Source: Corynebacterium sp. (lineage in GTDB: Bacteria; Actinomycetota; Actinomycetes; Mycobacteriales; Mycobacteriaceae). From it: DNA of 25,122 nucleotides. The position numbers were made by a program, and so were the translations under genes. Positions 15,428 to 21,295 of this stretch are shown one piece after another; positions within the stretch are counted from its first letter, which is position 1, and every line of letters starts with the position of its first letter. The stretch spans positions 1,192 to 26,313 of the forward strand of contig NZ_JAPJNQ010000025.1 of the NCBI RefSeq assembly GCF_030826625.1. The letters are read 5' to 3'. The notes under the pieces are model-generated. The model made no database searches. It had not been told where the DNA came from and saw nothing but the letters and a program-made list of their open reading frames with translations.

Positions 15428-16999
15428 TTAGCCGGTGAACAATCCTGCTGCGCGTGACATCGTGTCCCAGAGACCAAAGGCAAGGCTAGCGCCAATGAAA
15501 ATGCCTAAAATCAATGAGACAGCATTGTGCGCGAAACTCGAATTCCCCTTGGCTTTGCCGCTTTCGCGGGCCGCTTGCTCGGCATCATCGACGGCTTTGC
15601 GGTCCGCCGCTTCTTTTTCCTTCACTACTTCGGCAGCAACGTGATGTTTCTCATCAACTGGTTTAATGAGCAGGTTCGCAACAACACCGATCGCCAAGAG
15701 CCCGCACATCAAAAACAGGCTGGCACGGTACAAATCGGCACCCTCCTGACCTGCATCGGCCCGTGCTTCGACCAAGGTATTCACGATCAGTGGGCCTGCA
15801 ATACCGGCAGCTGCCCAAGCAGTAAGCAAACGTCCGTGGATTGCGCCCACGTTGTAGACCCCGAAGAGATCTTTCAGGTAAGCCGGAACCGTCGAGAAGC
15901 CGCCGCCGTAGAAAGAAATGATGATCAACGTGGCGAGCACGAAAATCGCCAACGACGCCGACGAGAAGGACGCGACCACCAGGTATAGAGCCAAGCCCAC
16001 GCCGAGGTAGAGGAAATAGGTGTTTTTGCGGCCAATCCAGTCGGAAACGGTCGACCAAACAAAACGACCGCCCATGTTCGCTAGTGAAAGCAAGCCGACG
16101 TATCCAGCCGCAGCACCCGCGGTGATTTCTGGGAAGTAATCTTGAGCCATCGGTGCGGCGTTTTCCAAAATGCCGATTCCCGCGGTGACATTGACGAATA
16201 ACACGATCCAAAGCAGCCAAAATTGCGGCGTACGCACGGCAGTATTCGCAGAAACATTGCCCGCCGTTTTCATCTTCGAACCAGAGTTTTTGGCTGGATC
16301 ATAGCCTTCCGGCTTCCAGTCTGGGTGTGGCAAACGAATCGCGTAGGAGCCCAGAGCGATAACCACCAGGTACAAGATCGCGAGTGTCAAGAAGGTGCCG
16401 TAGAGACCGTCGGCAAGCTCGGCAATTTCGGAGCCACCGCCGAATAACTCCATCAAGGTGTTCGAGGCCGGGCTAGCAATCAATGCACCGCCACCGAACC
16501 CCATGATCGCCATTCCCGTGGCCAATCCGGGCTTGTCGGGGAACCACTTCATCAGAGTCGATACCGGCGAAATATAGCCGATACCGAGACCAATGCCGCC
16601 GATCACACCGTAGCCCAAATACACCAGCCACAACTGAGCAGTTGCAAGCCCGAAGGTAGCAACAAAAAAGCCCACTACCCAGAACAATCCTGCAGCGGCC
16701 ATGGAGGCACGCGGGCCGACTCGCTCAACCCAGTTACCGGCAATCGCCGAAGACAACCCGAGCATGCCGATCGCGAGGGAAAAAATCCATCCGACAGCAA
16801 CTTCGCGGACGTCGAAAAATTCCATCAACGGAGCTTTAAAAACCGAGAACGCATAAACCTGACCAATAGACAGGTGAATGGCCAAGGCGGCCGGAGGAAT
16901 CAACCACCTATTAAATTCTTTCGGTGCAATAATTCGGGTGCGGGAAAAGAAATTCGAAGGTGTCGGGGATGGTGCAGAGGATGCTACATCCGTTGCCAT
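15428..16999 (-). CDS. OFA-family MFS transporter (oxalate/formate antiporter-like)
   Basis: This 523-residue membrane protein has twelve MFS segments. It opens with the pattern GQVYAFSVFKAPL typical of oxalate:formate antiporter (OFA) family proteins, and carries the loop motif SDWIGRKN between later helices. After helix 12 it has a charged helical linker (about 445-490, rich in Glu, Lys and Ala) and an additional hydrophobic segment (about 497-515). I chose the ATG at 16999, because AAGGAGA lies 7 nt upstream, over the in-frame ATG at 17041. Its place before mog, with fdhD nearby, suggests carriage of formate, oxalate or a similar small carboxylate. NarK-type nitrate signatures are not seen. 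The substrate is not determinable from sequence. Confidence 0.85.
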   Translation of the reverse strand: MATDVASSAPSPTPSNFFSRTRIIAPKEFNRWLIPPAALAIHLSIGQVYAFSVFKAPLMEFFDVREVAVGWIFSLAIGMLGLSSAIAGNWVERVGPRASMAAAGLFWVVGFFVATFGLATAQLWLVYLGYGVIGGIGLGIGYISPVSTLMKWFPDKPGLATGMAIMGFGGGALIASPASNTLMELFGGGSEIAELADGLYGTFLTLAILYLVVIALGSYAIRLPHPDWKPEGYDPAKNSGSKMKTAGNVSANTAVRTPQFWLLWIVLFVNVTAGIGILENAAPMAQDYFPEITAGAAAGYVGLLSLANMGGRFVWSTVSDWIGRKNTYFLYLGVGLALYLVVASFSSASLAIFVLATLIIISFYGGGFSTVPAYLKDLFGVYNVGAIHGRLLTAWAAAGIAGPLIVNTLVEARADAGQEGADLYRASLFLMCGLLAIGVVANLLIKPVDEKHHVAAEVVKEKEAADRKAVDDAEQAARESGKAKGNSSFAHNAVSLILGIFIGASLAFGLWDTMSRAAGLFTG

Positions 17000-17006
17000 G
17001 ATGGAC

Positions 17007-17013
17007 TCTCCTT
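17007..17013 (-). promoter_or_regulatory. Ribosome binding site fixing the OFA transporter start
   Basis: AAGGAGA on the minus strand lies 7 nt from the ATG at 16999, which decides for this start over the in-frame ATG at 17041. Confidence 0.7.
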
Positions 17014-17058
17014 TTACTGGAAATAGTGGACCAAAATTCATGGCCTAAATCACATATC

Positions 17059-17088
17059 AAAATAGAATGCCACAATTCTAAACGACAA
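17059..17088 (-). promoter_or_regulatory. Candidate promoter of the OFA transporter-mog-moaE-moeB run
   Basis: The minus strand has TTGTCG (17088-17083) and TATTTT (17064-17059) with 18-bp spacing, about 60-90 nt before the start codon. The spacer contains a perfect inverted repeat described separately. Confidence 0.4.
17063..17080. promoter_or_regulatory. Inverted repeat in the OFA transporter promoter, candidate operator
   Basis: TAGAAT (17063-17068) and ATTCTA (17075-17080) are perfect complements around GCCACA. The element occupies the -35 to -10 spacer of the candidate promoter, where a repressor would block RNA polymerase. The regulator is unknown. Confidence 0.45.
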
Positions 17089-17103
17089 CTCCCAGCGGAA
17101 ACC

Positions 17104-17132
17104 AAAAAGGCGGGCTTATAATTTCAGCCTCC
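17104..17132 (-). terminator. Possible intrinsic terminator after moeA2
   Basis: Read on the minus strand just past the moeA2 stop, GGCT and AGCC enclose an AT-rich loop, with outer GG/CC pairing across a bulge, and are followed by TTTTT. The stem is short, so the call is tentative. Confidence 0.35.
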
Positions 17133-17148
17133 TGCTGCAAACCCCGAT

Positions 17149-18513
17149 CTATAACCTATATGCCAACACACGTTTCCGTGCACTAATCATTTGCCCAGCA
17201 GGAATACGCAATAAAGCATCCGCAGCCACCGCCTGGTGCAACAAATGCGAGCCCGGCCCAGATACGACGTGCGCGCGGACATGACCACCAGAATATTCCA
17301 GCTTTCCGCGAACGAATTGATCTTTATCAGCTAATCCAGTCAGTGATTCCGTTGTGATCACCTCAATCGGTTCCGGCACCCGCCCCAACAGTGGTGCGAC
17401 AAACAGGCGAAAGCTCACCAACGACGAAACCGGATTGCCTGGAAGACACACGCATGGCACACCATGAACAGTGCCATAGCCTTGCGGCCCGCCCGGCTGT
17501 TGCGTTACCGCGCCAAACCAGGCACCTGGCGAATCGGCAAGCAATTGTCGCACCACTTCATATTTTCCCTTGCTGATCCCGCCGGAGGTCACGACCACGT
17601 CCGGCCGATCACGTTCGATGGCCGCGCGTAGGCTCTCAGCGAGCTTGTCGACGTCATCGTCAATATGCACCCGGCCCACGACATCGATGCCGAATCGCTG
17701 CGCCTGGGCTGCCAGCATTGGATAATTAGCATCGGGGATGACTGCTGCACCATCTGCAGTATGGTTGCCGACCTTGGCAACCTCTGCCCCGCCAGTCGCG
17801 ATGAGGATTCGCGCCCGCTTGTGAACGTCGACAGTCGGCACGCCTTGAAAAGCCAATGCCGCAATAACGGTTGGCGTAATCAATTCGCCAGCGTCGACGA
17901 TAATATCGCCGGCAGCGCTGTCTACGCCCTGTTCGCGGACGAATTGCCCAGGCTGTGCAGCCTCAATCAAGCGGTACGAGGCCGCTACCTCGTGGTGCGT
18001 CACCTCAGAAGCTTCGGCGCCCGCGACAACTTCGGGGTCCGCAGAAACTTCGGAACCCGCAACACCAACACTGTCGACGGTCGGAAATTCTGGAGGCACG
18101 GCATCTTCGACTCGCACAATGGCAGCAGTGCCTTCCGGAACCTTCGCCCCCGTCATAATCGGCGCAATCGCTTCACCGCTCCCCTGTGGGTCGATACCAT
18201 TAGGATAAACTTCGGCCGGATCTGTACCTGCGGGGATATCAGCGCTAACCCTAAACTCTGCAGGTAGACGATCCAGAGCAGCCTGACTTAACGCATAGCC
18301 GTCAACCTGGGAATTCGAAAACCTTGGGGAATCATATGGTGCTGCCACCGCCTGTGCGACCACGCGGTTAGATGCTTCCGCGACTGGGACTGTCTCAGTC
18401 ATCGGCCAGGTGCCGAACTGCGAAAGATGGCCTGAAATATTCGCGAGGTGTTCTTCTGGCGAGGGCTTTTGGGAACGCCGGTTGTGCTGGGCCTGCTGTG
18501 ATCGGTTGCTCAT
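17149..18513 (-). CDS. moeA: Molybdopterin molybdenumtransferase MoeA, copy 2 (divergent)
   Basis: This second MoeA, 454 residues from the ATG at 18513 (MSNRSQQAQH), shares only the core motifs with copy 1: SQVDGYAL (68-75), MTGAKVPEGTAAIVRVEDA (120-138), TSGGISKGKYE (309-319), QQPGGPQG (338-345) and LPGNPVSS (357-364). Here the MTGAxVPEG loop is canonical. The GDEL element is changed to ATGGAEV (239-245), which removes the Asp and displaces the Glu. A Val/Ala/Glu-rich insertion of about 30 residues lies at 147-177. A longer frame to 18603 exists, but the ATG at 18513 is preceded at 6 nt by TTAAAT, suggesting a leaderless start. It is divergent from moaD and reads toward the OFA transporter. 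Confidence 0.91.
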   Translation of the reverse strand: MSNRSQQAQHNRRSQKPSPEEHLANISGHLSQFGTWPMTETVPVAEASNRVVAQAVAAPYDSPRFSNSQVDGYALSQAALDRLPAEFRVSADIPAGTDPAEVYPNGIDPQGSGEAIAPIMTGAKVPEGTAAIVRVEDAVPPEFPTVDSVGVAGSEVSADPEVVAGAEASEVTHHEVAASYRLIEAAQPGQFVREQGVDSAAGDIIVDAGELITPTVIAALAFQGVPTVDVHKRARILIATGGAEVAKVGNHTADGAAVIPDANYPMLAAQAQRFGIDVVGRVHIDDDVDKLAESLRAAIERDRPDVVVTSGGISKGKYEVVRQLLADSPGAWFGAVTQQPGGPQGYGTVHGVPCVCLPGNPVSSLVSFRLFVAPLLGRVPEPIEVITTESLTGLADKDQFVRGKLEYSGGHVRAHVVSGPGSHLLHQAVAADALLRIPAGQMISARKRVLAYRL

Positions 18514-18519
18514 GGTTCT

Positions 18520-18538
18520 ATTTAAGCACTGTTGTGCT
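18520..18538 (-). promoter_or_regulatory. moeA2 -10 element with adjoining palindrome AGCACTGTTGTGCT
   Basis: On the minus strand TTAAAT (18525-18520) ends 6 nt before the moeA2 ATG. An inverted repeat, AGCAC-N4-GTGCT (18525-18538), abuts and slightly overlaps it upstream. This is a plausible operator in the 146-bp divergent moeA2/moaD region. Confidence 0.4.
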
Positions 18539-18659
18539 ACTAGAAACATGCCTGTGCAGTTTCGGCTTCGCAAAGCAGTAAGCAGGTGAAATTCCGTGTG
18601 CACGCGAGACGCCAGCCAATTGCATTGTTCGCGCCCTGCCAGGCAGAATAGTAAATATT

Positions 18660-18923
18660 ATGTTGACTATTCACTATTTCTCCGCTGCCCGCGCAGCCGC
18701 CGGAGTTGCTGAAGAAACCATTGCTGAATCTAGCTTTTCTACGCTTGCAGATTTACTCAATTCGCGTGCAACGTTGCACACCGGAACCACTGATTCTGGG
18801 ATGAGCCTGGCAGAGATTTTTCCCCGTTGCAGTTTTCTACTCGATGGTGCTGCGGCGGAGCCATCCGCGTCTCTCGATGGCGTACATCGCGTTGACGTGT
18901 TGCCACCATTCGCCGGTGGGTGA
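18660..18923 (+). CDS. moaD: Molybdopterin synthase sulfur carrier subunit MoaD
   Basis: This 87-residue ubiquitin-like protein ends in PPFAGG. The terminal Gly-Gly is the site adenylylated and thiocarboxylated by MoeB-rhodanese before sulfur is delivered through MoaE. The start MLTIHYFSAARAAAG matches the first beta-hairpin of MoaD proteins, and VDVLPPFAGG is the classic C-terminus. The ATG is preceded by AT-rich AATAGTAAATATT, with a TTGTTC at 18625-18630 upstream, and there is no Shine-Dalgarno sequence. Translation from a very short leader is therefore likely. It is unusual in standing apart from moaE, divergent from moeA2. Confidence 0.92.
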   Translation: MLTIHYFSAARAAAGVAEETIAESSFSTLADLLNSRATLHTGTTDSGMSLAEIFPRCSFLLDGAAAEPSASLDGVHRVDVLPPFAGG

Positions 18924-18943
18924 TCAATTCGGTTTGTCGCAGC

Positions 18944-18982
18944 CGTTTATCACAGGGGTTTATCACGGCGGTTTATCACGGC
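18944..18982. repeat. Three tandem 13-bp direct repeats (GGTTTATCACGGC)
   Basis: Copies lie at 18944-18956 (imperfect), 18957-18969 and 18970-18982 (identical), in the gap between moaD and the DUF6457 gene. The core TTTATCAC is invariant. The position, about 40 bp before the next start codon, suggests a protein-binding array, but no known site is recognised. Confidence 0.75.
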
Positions 18983-19011
18983 CATTGTGACGTATAGCAG
19001 GCATGAATTAC

Positions 19012-19017
19012 TAGGCT
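19012..19017 (+). promoter_or_regulatory. Candidate -10 element of the DUF6457-fdhD unit
   Basis: TAGGCT ends 6 nt before the ATG at 19024, fitting a leaderless start. The -35 side is weak; TTGTGA at 18985-18990 is 21 bp away. Confidence 0.3.
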
Positions 19018-19023
19018 GTTGGC

Positions 19024-19443
19024 ATGGCCGGATTTAACGCACACAGCGCGTCGCACGACTGTCAACCACCGGGCTCCAAGAAAACAAAAGCGAGCCCCGA
19101 GGAAGTCGCGACGAGCGTGTGGCTTGCCGACGTTATGGAGACTTTCGGCATCGATTCGCGCATTTTACGCTCTAACATTAAAGGGATTCTTGACCTCACC
19201 AGCAAGGTTGCCCACCAGCATTCACGACCCGCGGCGCCGGTGACCGCGTTTTTAGTTGGGCTGGCAGCCGGACAACGTGCATCGGGAGGCACCACAGAAG
19301 AGCTAAACCAAACCATTAAACACTGCCTGCGGCCGTTACTCGGTGAAGAATTCGTCAACGGCCACGCAGATAACCGTCGCGATGGCAATTCTGCACAATC
19401 TGAGAATTCTGCACCATCTGAGACAAGAACAGAGCTTAGGTAG
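19024..19443 (+). CDS. DUF6457-type protein, probable Moco/FdhD accessory factor
   Basis: This small soluble 139-residue protein has a core (about 28-108) matching the pattern I recall for DUF6457: WLADVMETFGID ... ILDLTSKVAHQHSRPAAPVTAFLVGLAAGQ. In other actinobacteria this domain is found fused to MobA or beside FdhD, which suggests a role in guanylyltransfer or cofactor delivery to formate dehydrogenase-type enzymes. The biochemical function is unknown. The N-terminal 27 residues and the C-terminal 30 residues (Asn/Ser/Glu-rich, with a repeated SEN/SAPSE pattern) are probably disordered. No catalytic motif is visible. fdhD follows after 8 nt, so the two genes are very likely coexpressed. 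Confidence 0.75.
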   Translation: MAGFNAHSASHDCQPPGSKKTKASPEEVATSVWLADVMETFGIDSRILRSNIKGILDLTSKVAHQHSRPAAPVTAFLVGLAAGQRASGGTTEELNQTIKHCLRPLLGEEFVNGHADNRRDGNSAQSENSAPSETRTELR

Positions 19444-19451
19444 GTTTCTGC

Positions 19452-20330
19452 ATGGCACAACGACTCACCGCACGAACTCCGATTACACGTGTGTTCCGGC
19501 AGCCCGATGATGCGGCAGGCCCCGCGAAGTTCGAATTTTCGCAACGCGTGGATTCCGTAGCGGTCGAAGAACCGCTACAAATTCGTGTCGATGGCACAGA
19601 CTTTGTGACAACGATGCGCACCCCAGGTCACGATTTCGAGCTGGTACACGGCCTGCTTTTTGCCGAAGGGATCATCACCGCAGCAGCAGACGTCGCCAGC
19701 ATGAGGTATTGCGGCGGAGCGGTCGGTGACGACGGCTTCAACACTTACAACACGATTGATGTGGCGTTGGTGTCGAACTCGACAGGAGCTAGCTCGTCCG
19801 CCACTGCGACGCGTTTAGCCATGCGCACTGTCACGATGAACTCGGCCTGCGGGATCTGTGGCACTACTTCGATCGACGACGTAGAAAAGCGTAGAACCTA
19901 CCCCATTACCCCGGTACGCCCCAGTGCAGAGTTCATCCTCGGCCTACCTGGATTACTGCACGGCGACCAAAAGGCATTTCGACGCACCGGCGGAATCCAT
20001 GCAGCTGGCGCTGTCAACAGCGAGGGTGAACTTATTTTCGCACGCGAAGACGTCGGCCGTCATAATGCTGCGGACAAAGTGATCGGTGCGTTGTTAATGA
20101 ACGATATGTTGCCAGCGAAGCAGATGTTTTTGGTGATGACCTCAAGAGCCAGTTTCGAACTAGTACAAAAAGCGATTCTCGCGGGATTCTCCGGACTCGT
20201 CGCTGTATCTGCCGCCACATCATTAGCGGTGAAGCTTGCACGTCAATCGGGATTTTTCCTCACCGGATTCACCCGCGACAACCGTATGAATTTATATAAT
20301 GGAAACTTGGAGGACATCCCCCGGGAATGA
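19452..20330 (+). CDS. fdhD: Formate dehydrogenase accessory sulfurtransferase FdhD
   Basis: FdhD takes sulfur from a cysteine desulfurase and sulfurates the Mo-bis-MGD cofactor of formate dehydrogenases, which is essential for their activity. The 292-residue product shows TPGHDFELVHGLLFAEGII (57-75), the loop CGICG (Cys133, Cys136) that binds or relays sulfur, TGGIHAAG and the cofactor-binding REDVGRHNAADK. The AGGTAGG ribosome site overlaps the end of the DUF6457 gene. This is the clearest pointer to the client enzyme of the whole island, yet no formate dehydrogenase subunit is in the window. modA follows after 115 bp with its own structured upstream region. Confidence 0.95.
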   Translation: MAQRLTARTPITRVFRQPDDAAGPAKFEFSQRVDSVAVEEPLQIRVDGTDFVTTMRTPGHDFELVHGLLFAEGIITAAADVASMRYCGGAVGDDGFNTYNTIDVALVSNSTGASSSATATRLAMRTVTMNSACGICGTTSIDDVEKRRTYPITPVRPSAEFILGLPGLLHGDQKAFRRTGGIHAAGAVNSEGELIFAREDVGRHNAADKVIGALLMNDMLPAKQMFLVMTSRASFELVQKAILAGFSGLVAVSAATSLAVKLARQSGFFLTGFTRDNRMNLYNGNLEDIPRE

Positions 20331-20370
20331 AAATTTTCTGGGAACGATAACAAGAACGGCAAGGATTTTT

Positions 20371-20404
20371 ACGTGAAGCCTATCTGTCTAGGCAGAGTTC
20401 ACGT
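20371..20404. promoter_or_regulatory. Large bulged inverted repeat upstream of modA
   Basis: ACGTGAA (20371-20377) pairs with TTCACGT (20398-20404), and GCCTA (20378-20382) pairs with TAGGC (20389-20393). This gives 12 pairs around a six-base loop, with an AGAG bulge on one side. No T-run follows, so it is not an ordinary terminator. It could be an operator for a dimeric regulator or an RNA element in the modA leader. Confidence 0.65.
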
Positions 20405-20412
20405 GCACAATA

Positions 20413-20445
20413 ATCCCTGCAAACATTAGGGATAGGAGAATTCTC
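20413..20445 (+). promoter_or_regulatory. modA leader: hairpin abutting the ribosome site plus palindrome
   Basis: ATCCCT (20413-20418) and AGGGAT (20428-20433) form a six-pair stem ending exactly at the Shine-Dalgarno AGGAGA (20434-20439). The site itself overlaps the palindrome GAGAATTCTC (20436-20445), directly before the ATG. Pairing could limit ribosome access, which is an inference. Confidence 0.5.
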
Positions 20446-21267
20446 ATGCTTCCTCGTAACCGTGCAACCACCATTCGTCGCATCGCGACCTGCGCTGTTG
20501 CTGCTGGTGCACTCACCCTGGCTGCCTGCCAGTCCGAAGGAGGTTCGTCAAGCGAAAGCTCTGCCGCGGACTCCACCGGAGCGACCGCAGAGGCCCAGGA
20601 CGTTACCCTGTTCGCCGCAGCTTCGACCCGCGTTATCGGCGACGAGCTGGTAGAAGAGGCAAAGAAGCTCGACCCACCGGTCAATCTGACCATCAACAAC
20701 GCTGGTTCGACGGACTTGGTCAACCAGATCAAAGAGGGCGCACCAGCCGACGTATTGCTGACTGCGAACAACAAGGCCATGGAGCAGGCTAAAGAAAACG
20801 GTGACGCAGAAGAATCCGAGCTCGTTGCTGGCAACACTTTGGTCATGGTAGTTCCTGCTGATAACCCAGCAAACATCAGCAGCATTGACGATCTAAACGA
20901 AGACACCACCCTGGTGATCTGCGATCCTTCCGTACCATGCGGCGATTTGACCGAGCAGCTGGCTGCAGAAAACGACCTGGAGCTGCACCCATCTTCCCTG
21001 GAGCACTCAGTTACCGACACGTTGGGCAAGGTGCTGTCTGGCCAGGCTGATGCAGCTTGGGTTTACAAGACCGACGCGGTTGCTGCCGGCGATGAAGTTG
21101 AGGTCATCGAGATTCCTAAATCCGACGAACACGTCAATGACTACCCAGCAGCCGTGCTGAAGAACGCTTCCAACGCCGAGGCAGCCAAGGCTGTTTTCGA
21201 GCTGCTGAAGAGCGACGCTATCCGCTCGGCTTGGGAAAAAGCAGGCTTCTTGCCAGCTGACAAGTAA
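20446..21267 (+). CDS. modA: Molybdate ABC transporter substrate-binding lipoprotein ModA
   Basis: This extracytoplasmic lipoprotein captures molybdate (and probably tungstate) for ModBC. The 273-residue precursor starts with Arg-rich MLPRNRATTIRR, a hydrophobic core and the lipobox LAAC with Cys28 as the lipidated residue. A Ser/Glu-rich linker follows to about residue 47. The mature part has LFAAASTRVI (about 55-64) and the NNAGSTDLVNQI element (about 84-95), whose Ser/Thr contacts belong to the oxyanion site. PADVLLTAN and the C-terminal WEKAGFLP are also typical. AGGAGA lies 6 nt before the ATG. It is followed by modBC after 28 nt. Confidence 0.94.
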   Translation: MLPRNRATTIRRIATCAVAAGALTLAACQSEGGSSSESSAADSTGATAEAQDVTLFAAASTRVIGDELVEEAKKLDPPVNLTINNAGSTDLVNQIKEGAPADVLLTANNKAMEQAKENGDAEESELVAGNTLVMVVPADNPANISSIDDLNEDTTLVICDPSVPCGDLTEQLAAENDLELHPSSLEHSVTDTLGKVLSGQADAAWVYKTDAVAAGDEVEVIEIPKSDEHVNDYPAAVLKNASNAEAAKAVFELLKSDAIRSAWEKAGFLPADK

Positions 21268-21295
21268 CAACTAAAGATTGAGAAAGTACCGCACT

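Noticed and set aside
15428..16999. NarK-type nitrate/nitrite transporter
   Set aside because: The protein lacks the nitrate signature motifs and shows the GQVYAFSVF pattern of OFA-family transporters instead.
20371..20445. A Moco (molybdenum cofactor) riboswitch upstream of modA
   Set aside because: Stems exist, but the conserved internal loops I recall for that RNA are not seen, so only a generic structured element is reported.
20388..21029. A 213-codon minus-strand frame antisense to modA
   Set aside because: modA on the other strand has a lipobox, binding motifs and a ribosome site. The antisense product is Ser/Ala-rich shadow sequence.
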